From the NCBI GenBank assembly GCA_037179515.1, contig JAXCGZ010000114.1, positions 1 through 64,000 on the forward strand: a DNA stretch of 64,000 bases, read 5' to 3'. Positions 12,906 through 30,322 of the stretch are shown in pieces. The stretch is from Halocaridina rubra. Lineage: Eukaryota; Arthropoda; Malacostraca; Decapoda; Atyidae. Position numbers and translations under genes: made by a program. The notes under the pieces are model-generated. The model worked only from the letters and a program-made list of their open reading frames with translations, was not told the origin of the DNA and did not search any database. The stretch's first letter is position 1. Every line of letters starts with the position of its first letter.

Positions 12906-13564
12906 GTAATTACCTAATTGTGCTTACGGAAAAGAGTCCCAAGCTCGTAACTTCCCGTCTCCTGGTTGGTTCCATTTTGTACTTAGTGATACTTATCATT
13001 CTTATCCTTAATACTATGAATTGAATTAGCATTAACTACCTCCTCGCTTAGCGAATTACAATTATTAACTACTCTTACGCTAAAAAGTACTTCCTTACGT
13101 CCTGCAAAGAAGTTTTTTTATGAAGTTTCAAACTATGGCCTCTAGTTCAAGTCCCAGTCATATCAAGATATCGATCCCTATTCACTCTATCATAATCATG
13201 AAGGAATTTAAAAACTATCACCATATCCCCCTTCAATCCTCTAGCTTCTAGTGATGGTAAGTCTAATTCCCTTATCCGTTCATTATAACTGAGATTGCAT
13301 ATTTCTGGAACTAGTTTCGAGGCATGTCACTGAACTTTTTCCAGCTTAACTACTTACTTTTTCAAGTGCAGATTTCAAAAGGGGGCTGCATATACAAGCT
13401 TTGGCCTCACAGAGGTTACATAAATATTTCTGAACGTTTCCTCATCCATGTGACTAAAAGCTACCCTTACATTTGCTAAGAAAGCACATGCTGCCCTTAC
13501 TGTATGTTTACTCCTATAGCTCTCTCATTCTCTGCCTTGAAGATCTACTCCTACCACCGAGTGT
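12906..13564 (-). mobile_element. CR1 3'-terminal tandem unit 3 (659 bp)
   Basis: Third unit with the same end points. About 40 bp are missing near 13500, where the other units have the segment from ACATTTATATG to CAAATCGG. This accounts for the shorter length. Confidence 0.85.
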
Positions 13565-16005
13565 GTAATTACCTAATTGTGCTTACGGAAAAGAGCCCCC
13601 ACGCTCGTAACTTTCCGTCTCTTGGTCGGTTCCATTAAAACTGAGGATTGATTTAGCATTAACTACCTCCTCGCTTAGCGAATTACTATTATCAACTACT
13701 CTTACACTAAAAAATTACTTCCTTACATCCTGCAAAGAAGTTTTCTTATGAAGCTTCAAACTATGACCTCTAGTTCTTGTGCCAGCAATATAAAAAATAT
13801 CGATCCCTATCCACTCTATCATAATCATGAAGGAATTTAAAAACTGTCACCATATCCCCCCTAAATCTTTTAGCTTTGAGTGATGGTAAGTCTAATTCCC
13901 TCAGCCTCTCTTCATAACTGAGATTGCGTACTTCTGGCACCAGTTTCGTGCCATGTCTTTAAACTTTTTTCAGTTTAGCTACGCTTTTTCTAATACAACT
14001 ACGTGTTTTTTTAAGTGTGGATTCCAAAAGGGGCTGCATATTCAAGGTTTGGCCTCACATAGGTTACATAAATATTTCTGAACATATCCTTGTCCATGTC
14101 AGTGAAGGCTACCCTTACATTTGCTAAGAAAGCATATGCTGCCCTAACTATGCCATATACAGTATATGCATTTCTGGAGAGAAATCTGCCAGCATGTCTA
14201 CTCCTAGATATCTCTTTCTCTGTCTCTTGAAGTTCTACACCTGCCACCGAGTAGCCAAGTTTGGGCCTTCTTACACTTGTACCCATTCTCAATACCTTAA
14301 ATTTTGAAGTACTGACTCTCATTTGCCACATTTCTGACCACTCATCCAGACTACATAGAGCTTACTGAAATTCTCTACCATTGTTGTTGTTTTTTTACTT
14401 TTCATCACAATCTTTGCATCATCTGCAAACATATTCATGAATGAATTTACAGACTCTGGTAGGTCATTTACATATACAAGGAACAAAAGTGGCCCTAAAA
14501 CTGAACCCTTTGGAACTCCACTTCTAACACTTTTCCATTCAGATGCTGAGTGTCATACTCTAACCTTCTTCCTTCTATGTATGTATTTATCCATTTCAAG
14601 ACATTTCCACCTATTCTTTCCATTGCTTTCAGCTTCTTAATGAGTCTCCCATGTGGGACAGTGTCAAATGCTTTCTGGAAGTCTAGGAATATGCAATCTG
14701 CTCACTCTCTTATTTCTGTAAGATTCGGCTTACCTCATCATAAAATTCTAATAAGTTTGTTGCTCTTGATCTACCCTCTCTGAAACCATGTTGACTCCCT
14801 GATAAAATGTTGAAGGATTCCAGGTAAAGAGAGATATGTTTCCTTAGTAGTTTCTCCATAACCTTGCAAATTATGCTGGTCAAGGAAACAGGTCTATAGT
14901 TTAGAGCCGTATCCCTCCTTCCCTGTTTGAAGATAGGTGTCACATTTGCTTGTTTCCAGCATTTTGGAATCTCCCCTGACTCCAGCGACTTTTTAAATAT
15001 GATACTTAGTGCCGCTGATATTGAATTAGCACATTTCTTAAGTAAATAAGGGGATATATCATCAGGACCTGTAGTTTTATAGAAAAAATCTAACTCCGTC
15101 AGCCCTTTGTGTATCTCTGTGGCTGAAAAGATGATGTTCTCTAATACCGGCCCATGAGCTTCTATATCTGCAGTCTGAGGGGGTGGGGTATTTTCTTCTG
15201 TAAATACTGACTGAATCCTCTTGTTCAATTCTTTGCAGGTCTCTTCATCTGTCTCAGTGATGCCTCCATCCACTCTCTTAAGCTTTAAAACCTGTTCTTT
15301 TACCTTCAGTTTTTCTCTGATAAAGCTGTGGAAAAGTTTTGGGATTATCATTAGCTTTCCTGGTGATATCCCTTTCATATTCTCTCTCTGCCTATCTTCG
15401 TATACTTAGGTAATCATTTCTTGCTATTTTATAAGACTGCCAGGTATTCATGTTTTTTCTCTTCCTATGCATTTTCCAGCATTTGTGTCTCCACTCCTTA
15501 GCTCTATTACACTCATTACTGAACAATTTTCTCTGGCATGAATTACTCCTATTTTGGTGACAGGTATGCAGCAATCTACTATTTTCCCATATTCCTCACA
15601 AAAGATGTCATACATTTCTTGTACATGTTTGTTTTTAAGTAAGGTCCTCCAGTCAATAACTGCAAAAAGCTCATTCATTTTGATGCAATCTCCTTTCGGA
15701 TAGTTCCTCCTTGTGTCCTCAGTGCCTCTACTCTCAGAAAGACCATCTTCGGTGATATACTCCATCAATAAAACACAGTGATCACTCTTTCCAACTGGTG
15801 GTCCATACTCATTTTTTTCAATATCCAACACGTTATCTGTGAATACTAGATCAAGTAGCGATGGCTCATCCCCACCCTTGGCCCTTGTTGGTTCCAGTGC
15901 ATGTTGGTGAAGGAAATTCCATTGTATGCAATCTTTGAATCTTGCCCCAAAAGAGTTCTCACCACTGTGTGGTTCAATGTTTATTCAATCTATCTCTCTG
16001 TACTA
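13565..16005 (-). mobile_element. Older CR1-like LINE copy, truncated in endonuclease
   Basis: Minus-strand pseudogene of ORF2. 15999-15448 holds the C-terminal endonuclease (GGDEPSLLDLVFTDNVLDIE, VGKSDHCVLLMEYI) and linker. 15378-14710 holds the RT N-terminal part (TTGPDDISPYLLKKCANSIS, RPVSLTSIICKVMEKLL). A FADD box remnant is near 14420. 14331-14011 holds the C-terminal domain. Several frameshifts and stops are present. It is more diverged from the copies at 6.6 and 41.3 kb than those are from each other. It continues past the CACCGAGT point where the three tandem units end (14244), so it is the likely parent of that tandem. Confidence 0.85.
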
Positions 16006-17231
16006 TAGACATCTGTCTAGGAGCCTAGTTTAGTATTCCGTAGTATGAATTTTCTCAGTGCAAAGGTCCTTGATTACTAATGTAATGCAGCATGCTGCAT
16101 ATTTCCTGTTATTACCATTTTTTAATAATTATTTGATCTATTAACATTTAGGTTAATATTAGTTTTCATATACCCAGTTTATTTAAGTTAATTATAATAT
16201 TGTTGATGACGTTGCTTCATATCTTAGCAACTGGGAATGGTTAGATGGTTTATTTATTGGGTGTGAAAAAAACAACAACAATTTTGATAAAATATTAAGG
16301 GGTTTTTGGAAAAGGATATAAGAGATAATTCTGGGCAAAAGTAATGCAATGATCTTTTGCTGGCGATGCATTAATACCATGCGTTGTAAATATAGTGTTT
16401 TATTAAAATATGGATTGGATGTTGAAACAGTTTTAGGTAAGGAATCTATACAGTTGACTTTATAAGGGTAATGAAGGCTTCCAGAGTCTTGACAGCAACT
16501 TCCATGATCACACTTACTTTAGTTGTACCAATATATGTCATATAAGCATATAAAGGCAGTACTTTTTCTCTACTGATGCACACAGCTTTTATTACTAAAT
16601 CTAAATAAAACATTCTTTATTATATGTTACTGTTAATATTCACTCTCTTAACAATAGAATGAAGATAATTCTAGCCAAGACTATAAGTTTACATTCATCA
16701 AAGCATTAAAGAGTAATGGTGAAAGTAAAGTGAAAAGGAGATGCAAGGATGCAACGAGTCAATTATATTCATATGCTGGAGGACATGAGGCAGGATCACA
16801 ACCTGAAGATAAATCATGACTACCCTCCTTTGATGACTGCCCTAGTTACTCATAATATTTATGTAGCAGACTAGATCCTCAGCAACATTTACTTTGTAGT
16901 TTTCGAATAAACTGGAGTTGTTGCTCTTTTACTTCTTGCTACTGACAGAAAAGTCTGTGATGCACTAATAAATTTTAACTTCCTTGCCCAAGTTTTCTAT
17001 AAAAAAGTGGACAATACCTAGAGATTATGTCTCTTATCATATGTATGAGGGTTGAGGAAATATCAAAAGAGGCCGTATGAAAGCTGTATGGGTCCTTTAG
17101 TTATGGTTTAAATAGTGAGACGACAAGTTTTCATAATTTGATTTGTGACCTTTCTCTATGACCTCATTGCTATGTTCTTTACAAAATGAAGCTAATGGTG
17201 AATAATGCAGATAATATATTGTATATTACAG
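16006..17231. other. Non-repetitive AT-rich sequence, no gene recognised
   Basis: Probably intron upstream of the first recognised host exon. An in-frame stretch at 16661-16825 preceded by 'AACAATAG' was considered as an exon and not accepted. No other feature seen. Confidence 0.5.
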
Positions 17232-17343
17232 GGTAGCTGGCGAAATGACTTACGACGGCTCCAAAAGATTTTGAATGCAGTATATAGTTTCCTCACAGAT
17301 AGTCATGGCATGGGATTTTGTTTGCCAGTAGAGTCTGTTAAAG
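17232..17343 (+). CDS. Exon A of Munc13-4/BAIAP3-like gene (MHD2 region)
   Basis: The acceptor TATTACAG precedes GGT; the donor is AAAG|GTACTG. The 112-nt exon encodes [20 protein letters not shown] followed by [17 protein letters not shown], plus one base of the next codon. This looks like the amphipathic helices near the end of the MUN/MHD2 region of the BAIAP3/UNC13D (unc-13-4) group, which prime vesicle exocytosis by acting on SNAREs. The family call rests on the order helical region, then 'L..YY.ER', then C2, in the next exons. The exit phase of one base matches exon B. The upstream part of the gene was not found in this window, so this is an internal exon. Exact paralogue uncertain. Confidence 0.75.
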
Positions 17344-17462
17344 GTACTGTTTAATATATTTGTTGTTTGCTTCTTATTCTGCACATTGCATTTCTATATA
17401 CCTTTCTAGGCACTTCTCAAAGGCTACTAGTTTGAAATGTTTTTTTCATCAGCAACTGCCTC

Positions 17463-18930
<1,468 letters not shown>

Positions 18931-18934
18931 ATGC

Positions 18935-19023
18935 TTTTCCCTCCAGTTCCCTTATATACTTAATCCCATCCCCCCTTTTCCCCTCCTATCCTATCCCATC
19001 CTAAAAAAAAAAAAAAAAAAAAA
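18935..19023 (+). repeat. Retroposon-like 3' end with poly(A), copy 1
   Basis: The block CCCTCCAGTTCCCTTATATACTTAATCCC...CCTATCCTATCCCATCC followed by A(20) is repeated in the same orientation at 20026-20101. A shared pyrimidine-rich end plus an A-tail suggests a poly(A)-tailed retroposon family. The flanking phrase ATGTCACGGGC (18842) and ATATCACGGGC (19022) might mark its target site. Confidence 0.55.
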
Positions 19024-19059
19024 TATCACGGGCAGTGGCCAGACTCTGCCCAACATATC

Positions 19060-19062
<3 letters not shown>

Positions 19063-19149
<87 letters not shown>
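19063..19149. repeat. (TC)n microsatellite
   Basis: About 87 bp of uninterrupted TC dinucleotides. Confidence 0.97.
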
Positions 19150-19698
19150 GAAAAAAGTAAGAGAAGGAGGGAAAGAAAAACAGGTGATGGCGTTTTGTAC
19201 GTTTGGCTTGGGAGTTGTTCAGCTGAGGAGAAAAGTTTCTGACTAGTCCTCATATGTTTTTCACAGCGTTTCATACCTCTTCTTTTCTTTGGCTTTCTCT
19301 TGTCATAATATATTTGACAATATTAGAGAGTATGGCAATTTCAACCCCGTTTTTGTCTTAGAAATACTTTGTGTTCCCTGTGTTTACACAATAAGTATTT
19401 CTTAAAATCATGCATTATTAAAAAATTTTTATAGAGGTAAAAATTCCTTACCACAGACCACGAATGGCCTGGGTTGCAGCTAATAGGGTTAAAATGACCA
19501 TAAAAGCAACAACACTGCATTTTATATTTAATGTCCTTCTTTTCATGGAAAATATGTGGCAAATAAGTTAGCATAAGGTCTTTTCATATTGTAAAGAAGC
19601 AATATTTTCATATAAATACTATGTATCTTTTTCCATGTATATTCCAAGATCGCTCTGTAAAATGCATCATGATTTATGTGCAGTATTTATATTTGCAG

Positions 19699-19835
19699 CT
19701 TATGAAGAGATGAACCATGAACTTAATTTACTAGGAGCATCCTCGCCTGGATTAGTTGCACAGTATTATTATGAAAGGTACACTAATGATCAGTGCAAAG
19801 AATCTAAGACAAATGACAATGTCATAGTCACTTAT
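19699..19835 (+). CDS. Exon B of Munc13-4/BAIAP3-like gene (end of MHD2)
   Basis: The acceptor ATTTGCAG is followed by CT, which completes the split Ala codon from exon A; the donor is TTAT|GTAAGT, a strong consensus. The 137-nt exon encodes YEEMNHELNLLGASSPGLVA and QYYYERYTNDQCKES, then a polar linker. In the unc-13-4 group the MHD2 segment similarly ends with a 'LxxxxSxxLIxxYxxxR' helix before the second C2 domain. The exon ends in phase 0, matching exon C. Intron A-B is about 2.4 kb and carries the large TA/TATG repeat. Confidence 0.78.
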
Positions 19836-20025
19836 GTAAGTATCATGACTCATATCCGGAAACAAATTTACATTGCATGCTCTTTAATATACTATAATAT
19901 GTAATTATTATTGATGTCATTATATTAAAAATTACTATTTTAACTTCAATCATTATTTACATAATATATTGCCTTTTCTTCATTGTCTCTTTATTTTTAT
20001 TTCAATTGTTTTTCTAGTTACAATT

Positions 20026-20101
20026 TTCCCTCCAATTCCCTTATATCCTTAATTCCCTCCCCTCTTTTCCCCTCCTATCCTATCCCATCCTAAAAAAAAA
20101 A
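20026..20101 (+). repeat. Retroposon-like 3' end with poly(A), copy 2
   Basis: Second copy of the block at 18935-19023 (CCCTCCAATTCCCTTATATCC...TATCCCATCC, then A-run). It is shorter. Confidence 0.55.
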
Positions 20102-20142
20102 TGGGTTCTTGCATAACAGAAAATGTAAAACAAATGTAATAT

Positions 20143-22772
<2,630 letters not shown>

Positions 22773-22780
22773 ATATATAA

Positions 22781-24036
<1,256 letters not shown>

Positions 24037-26341
24037 CAAAGGTGATCCCAACCCACGAACGCTTGTTTCCATGAACAAACCAACCCATGAAAAAAAAATT
24101 TAACAGATTTTTACCCCAAATCACGAACACATACCAACTCATGAACACAAATGTGTCGGCCAGGCAACCATATTTCCCGCTCGCCAGCTCTCAGCTCTGC
24201 ATTGAGGTCCACGTTGTGTAGTTCGTTCGTGAATTGTTTGCAGTTCTTGCATTATTTACCATTGTTTTACCTTTCAGATAGCCCTTATTATGGCTCCTAA
24301 GAAATTTAAGTGTTAGTGACAGTGGCATCAAACACCCTAGACGCATAACAGTGGAAACAAAGAAAGAAATAATTTCTAAGTATGAAAATGGTGCTAGTGT
24401 GTCTGATCTTGGCCTGCAGTATATCATGGCAAAGTCGACTATCTATACTATTTTAAAGAGTAAAGAGATCTATAAGGTGCAGAAAAGTTATTGTTGTTGT
24501 GGATAAATGAAAAACAGCTGGTTGGAGATAGTATCAACGAGGCTATTATATGTGCTAGGGCTTTGCAGATCCGCCAAGATTTAGTAGCAAACTCTCCGAG
24601 TTCTAGTGGCGCTAAAGTTGACTCAATTTAAAGCCAGCAGAAGCTGTTTTGAAGACTTTCGACAATGAACTGGAATTCATAGCGTCATTAGACATAGAGA
24701 GGCGGCTAGTTCCAACCAAAAGGCTGCAGATTCTTACATGAAGGAATTCGCTAATTTTATCAAGAGTGAAGGTTATATCCCGCAACAAGTTCTTAACTGT
24801 GATGAAACGGGACTCTTTTTACAGAAAATTCCCAAAAGAACCCATATAACCCAAGAGGAGATGTCACTGCCTGGCCACAAACCAATGAAAGACAGGCTTA
24901 CACTTTTATTGTGCGCTAATGCTAGTGGGAACTGTAAGATCAAGCATCTTTTAGTTTACCACTCAGAAAATCTGAATATTTTTGAGTACAATAGCATGTT
25001 GAAGGCTAGCCTTCCAGTAATGTGGAGGTCAAATCCAAAGGCTTGGGTCATGCGGAATTTATTCCTAGAGTGGTTGACTGAAGTGTTTATGCCAGCAGTG
25101 AAAAAATGTCTTGAGGAAAATGATTTGCCCCTGAAGTATCTCTTCATAATGAATAATGCTTCTGTCCATCCTCCAGGTGTGGAAGAAGATCTTGCTATAC
25201 AGTACGACTTCATAAAAGTCAAATTTCTGCCTCCCAACATCACTCCCCTCCTCCAGCCCATGGACCAGCAAGTAATTTCCAATTTTAAGAAGTTGCATAC
25301 GAAGGGTCTTTTTGCCAGGTGTTTCCAGGTCACCAATGACACAGATTTGACCCTTCATAATATCTGGAAAGACCACTTTAATATCCTCCACTGCATTGGC
25401 CTCACTGAAAGAGCATGTAAGGAGGTCTCATATTGCACGTTGAACTCTGCCTGGAGGAAACTTTGGCCTAGTTGTATGACTGATAGAGACTTTGAAGGTT
25501 TCAAGCAGGAGCTAGCTATTCAAATCGTGAGTGAAATTGTGGCCACAGGCAAAAGTTTGGGTTTGGAGGTCAATGAGGAGTATGTGGAGGAGATGGTGGA
25601 GGACCACAAAGAAGAACTCACCACAGATGAATTAATTGAGTTGCAACGTGAACAGGTAAAAATTCTCCAAGAGAAGCAGTCAGCGGAGGAGGGGGATGAG
25701 AGGGTAAAGGTTTCCAGTGGTGAATTTAAAGAAATTCTTGGTAAGTGGAATGATGTGTAGGTTTTTATTGAGAATCATCACCCAGATAAAACTGTGGGCA
25801 ATAGAGTAGTTAACATGGTAAATGACAATGCAATTACTATTTTTAGAAAAATTTACCAAATAAGAAAAAGAGACAAATTTCTCTGGATCGTTTCCTTGTG
25901 CCAGTAGATAGGGGAGCAGCTACCAAAAGAGAAAAGAGAGAGGAACCACCAGAAATACAGCCTGTATCGGAAGAGTTCCCAACATTTTTATGGAAAGGGA
26001 CTCTCCTTCTAAAAATTAGTCCCTCTCCTCCTCCTTCTCCACCACCATCCTCGTATGCCAGCAATAATCATCCAAAAAGGTAAATACAGTACTGTACCAT
26101 GCTTTATTTTAGTAGAGTAGAATTCCTTTCTATTATTAATGTAATTTTCTTTTTACAGAATTACTGTATAGAACCTGTGTTATATTTCATGTTTATACTG
26201 ACTGAAAAAATTTCAAAATGAATATTTATTGTGTCTAGAAAAGAATTAATTGAATTTACATGCTTTTCAATGGGAAAAATAAATCCAACCCACAAACAGG
26301 ATTCGGGAACAGATTAAATTCGTGGGTTGGGGTCACCACTG
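24037..26341 (+). mobile_element. Tigger/pogo-like DNA transposon (family T1)
   Basis: The left end CAAAGGTGATCCCAACCCACGAA and the reverse complement of the right end CAGTGGTGACCCCAACCCACGAA form terminal inverted repeats of at least 23 bp. TA dinucleotides flank both ends, as expected for this superfamily's TA target duplication. Both flanks are long (TA)n tracts. It encodes a broken transposase. Confidence 0.88.
24290..26083 (+). pseudogene. Tigger-like DDE transposase, disabled
   Basis: ATG at 24290 (MAPKKFKC) meets a stop after eight codons. The N-terminal DNA-binding part continues in another frame (RRITVETKKEIISKYENGAS, then KSTIYTILKSKEIYK). An intact 340-codon stretch, 24738-25760, holds the catalytic core: LNCDETGLF (first Asp), NITPLLQPMDQQVI (third acidic residue), and 'FIMNNASVHP', where the second Asp of the usual 'xDNAxxHP' motif is Asn. 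After a TAG at 25758 the frame continues with FIENHHPDKTVGN and, after a shift, a 'SLDRFLV'-type C-terminus to 26083. With an early stop, a lost catalytic Asp and later breaks it cannot encode an active enzyme. Confidence 0.88.
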
Positions 26342-26542
<201 letters not shown>

Positions 26543-26629
26543 CAATTTACTTCAACAATTATGTACAAAATAGTTGTTTTATTAACATTAGTATCAAGAA
26601 TAGTAAGTTACTGCAATTATTTAAACTCA

Positions 26630-26790
26630 TGTTGGCCGTGGTGTGCAGTGGTTACAGCGTTTAACTTAGAAAGTGGTAAACCCATGTTCAAGACTGTGGG
26701 AATTACAAAGGACATCCAGGCTTAGTTACCGAGCTCCAGTCTGTCTGTGTCCAACCCCATTCGAATGGGGAAAATTAGTGACACATAAAA
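26630..26790 (+). mobile_element. tRNA-derived SINE (family C), single copy
   Basis: The plus strand reads GTGGTGTGCAGTGGTTACAGCG (A-box-like), then AACCCATGTTCAAGACTGTGGG (B-box-like), then a body ending near CCATTCGAATGGGG. It is diverged and the ends are uncertain. Confidence 0.5.
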
Positions 26791-28106
26791 AAACGGCAAA
26801 AAATTATTAAACCTCACACTAGAATACTGAAGACTTGCTTATGTCGGAGATAGAATAGAATTGGTGATGGAAAGATTGGTGAGGCGGAAAGGTAAAAGGG
26901 ACATCAGCATTCTCCTCCTCAACCATTCTGAACTTTTAAGGAAAAGTATTTTCAGATTTATTTGAATCATGTTGAAGAGGATTGGAAAAGAGGCCTAATT
27001 TCCATCCTCATTCTCATAAGGAAACTCTTGATATGTTAGATCAAGGATAGAGCATTTTAATGTTTTATCATTTAAATACAGTCATCTATTTGCTATTAAT
27101 TATTCAAGAATACTATCTGAATTCACTAATATACTGAATCAAAAATAATTATAAATTGGTCAGTCACCTGCAACAGTGATTTGTGTTGGAGGGAAACAAC
27201 ATAAAATGGGGGAATAGATCAACAGCGATAAAAGTATAGCTTGGAGCACTGTTACGTTATATCAAGTTTTGAGATGTTATGACTCTCAAATCTGACTAGC
27301 TGCAAGGTTTGGCGCAACAATAAACCTTCACATGTTATATAATTTATAATGATAGATGTGTTATGTGGGACACTGCCATATTAGCTTGTGAACAACAGCC
27401 TTTCCATTATAAGGTTTTTAAATGGTTAAGTTGACAGGCAAGTTTCTCATTTTTTCCCATTATATGGCTGTCTTTCTTAAAGTCAACACCTGCTTGGCCA
27501 CAACGGGCTCTAGTATAGCTGATTTTTTGCTATGTTATTATGACATATGCACAATGAAATCTATGAAATTCATTATTATCTGTTCATATATCTTGTGTAT
27601 GTTCAACTAACTTTGCCAAAATTTCTCTACTCTCTCGGTCATACTGCAAAGTTGTTGAGCATGTAACAGTATATCTGCTTGAGCAATATGCAGTTTCACC
27701 ATTACTTTGAGACACATCATATGTTCCATCCAATTAAAGAATATTCTCTCTGTAGTCTCCTCTTCATTTACATATTAGTCTAAGGGATTCCTGCGTAAAA
27801 TTGCACTCAGTACACATAAAAATTAATTCCAGTGCTACTGAGTTACACATACTGCTTACACATACTAGCAATGCAAAACTATTGCTCGTGTTTGTTTTAT
27901 ATGCCTCTTAACTAAAACATTCACCACAACTGGTTTGAGCACACATTACAAAATGTATTTATAATCTATTAAAAAAGTCTTTAATTTAAAGTGCAGTATG
28001 ATGCATATTATGAAGTACTAACTGGCTTCTCATAGAGGGAAGTACTTTACTTATGAACGACAGTATTAAAAGTGCTAAAAGTAATTTAACGAAACTATTT
28101 TTTAAG
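26791..28106. other. Intron sequence, nothing recognised
   Basis: Unique AT-rich sequence before exon C. No RNA gene or coding evidence found. Confidence 0.5.
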
Positions 28107-28285
28107 GTTTCTCACAGCACAGAAGGACTCAAAGTTCACATTCTGCAAACTCCTGGGAACCAACATCAACGTGGAGTGTTAGTGAAAGTTCGAGCAGAGC
28201 CTGTAGAATGGTTCCCCCATTCTGAACCACAGAAGACAAAACTCATAAAATCTGAAGTTGCAGTTTTTGATGAGGTCCTGCATTT
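28107..28285 (+). CDS. Exon C of Munc13-4/BAIAP3-like gene (first half of C2 domain)
   Basis: The acceptor is TTTTTTTAAG and the donor CATTT|GTAAGT. The 179-nt exon starts in phase 0 (VSHSTEGLKVHILQTPGNQH) and ends two bases into a codon. The segments 'GLKVHIL', 'RGVLVKVRAEPVEWFP' and 'EPQKTKLIKSEVAVFDEVLHF' match beta strands 1-4 of a C2 domain. 'VKVxLxPxxWFPxxxPxKTKxxKxTxxPxFDExxxF' is the characteristic spacing in Munc13-type C2 domains. Loop 1, usually rich in Asp for calcium (xDxxGxSDPY), reads TPGNQHQRG without acidic residues. An AG six bases into the exon (CTCACAG) could give an alternative acceptor, but only the chosen one keeps phase with exon B. Confidence 0.8.
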
Positions 28286-28988
28286 GTAAGTGTCTTTATC
28301 ATTATTTTCATAACAATTTTGATGACTTGTCTAGTTCAGGATATTTCTATAATTTCATTACACATTCTTTTTTAGAAATCATCTTCCACCTTGATAGATA
28401 TGAGTAAACATTACCATATTACCATGCTAAACTAGTGCAAAATATTTCTGTAGCCAGACAAGAGTTTGCCCACCTTGATGCAAGAAAATATTATTCCTGT
28501 AACACATACTTATACCACTATGCATATAAAAGTAATAATGCATATAAATTCTATAACACATTTCCATATGGAAATGTTCCTCCTCAAAGAAGGAACTTCC
28601 TATAATGCAGATTTGAATTTCCCAAAGTAATCACCAACCAATCTAACTTCAGTATGGGTTTCTTTAATTTTCATTTCAGACTAGAGCAATAAAATGTGAA
28701 ATTATTTCTTGGTAGTCACGTATGTTTTTGCTTACATTATCTCTTATATTCGATTCCCAGCATTTTACTTGCTGTGTTAAGTTTCAGTATTTGTATCCCA
28801 AAGAGTCTTTATTTTAATTTTTAAATGTTTTCAGTTGTTAAAGACTGGATTGATTTTTTAAAGTTTAATTTGCAGTTTTGTATATCTTTGCTTTGTTCTG
28901 CACTTTCACGTATCTTTGTTCCTCATTGCATCTTTATTTTTAGGCATCTTAAACCAACTCCCTCTCTGCTAATGAGAATATAATATAT
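28286..28988. other. Intron sequence, nothing recognised
   Basis: Start of the ~19.9-kb intron between exons C and D. AT-rich, no repeat boundary seen. Confidence 0.5.
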
Positions 28989-28991
28989 ACA

Positions 28992-29639
<648 letters not shown>

Positions 29640-29640
<1 letters not shown>

Positions 29641-29711
29641 ATATATATTATATATATATTAATATATATATTATATATATAATATATATATTATATATAT
29701 ATATATATAAT
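29640..29711. repeat. Imperfect (TA)n with TATTA interruptions
   Basis: Regular alternation of TATATATAT and TTA/AAT steps, a decayed TA tract. Confidence 0.9.
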
Positions 29712-30239
29712 ATACTCTTCTTTTTCTACACGAGGATAGGTTCACAGAAGGAACGTGTAATTCAAATATTATGTAGTTTGAATTGCCAGGATTATGTTCC
29801 ACAAGCATGTATAAACACACAACACCAATCAAATAAGCTAGCAAAATACACTTTACAAGTGCATAAGTAAGCTGATTTACGTATGTAAGTAAGCTAAAAA
29901 TAAACAAACTTTAAAGATATACAGATTAAAAAAAATTAATTATCTCACTCTAGATATGGTGGACAATAGCATAATGGAATAAGTGTGTGGTGGTAGTGAG
30001 CAGTTGATATAAACAGTAAGAGAGGGTGGAGCAAGTAAGGCAGGAGTGGGAGAGTTGACACGTGGTCATGGCTGGAATATGAATACCAGGTGCTTGAACA
30101 AGCCCACAACACCAGGCGTATTTAAAGATAACCACCTGCAGCTACGTTTTTCTACACACTATTCTTCTAATTTGGATTTTATTATTATTAATGACACACG
30201 TTATTAAAATTTCATGTATTTTAAATATGTGTAAAAACG

Positions 30240-30242
<3 letters not shown>
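29712..30242. other. Unique sequence, nothing recognised
   Basis: No ORF with recognisable motifs, no repeat ends seen. Confidence 0.5.

Positions 30243-30320
<78 letters not shown>
30243..30320. repeat. (TA)n microsatellite
   Basis: Pure TA run directly at the 5'-truncation point of an RTE-like LINE. Confidence 0.97.

Positions 30321-30322
<2 letters not shown>

Noticed and set aside
16661..16825. Possible upstream exon of the host gene (frame starting NEDNSSQDYKFTFIKALK)
   Set aside because: An AG precedes it, but there is no convincing in-frame donor that joins in phase 0 to exon A, and the sequence does not resemble the region expected before MHD2.
27422..27610. 62-residue ORF in the intron before exon C
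   Set aside because: No motif, no homologous copy, AT-rich codon content expected by chance.
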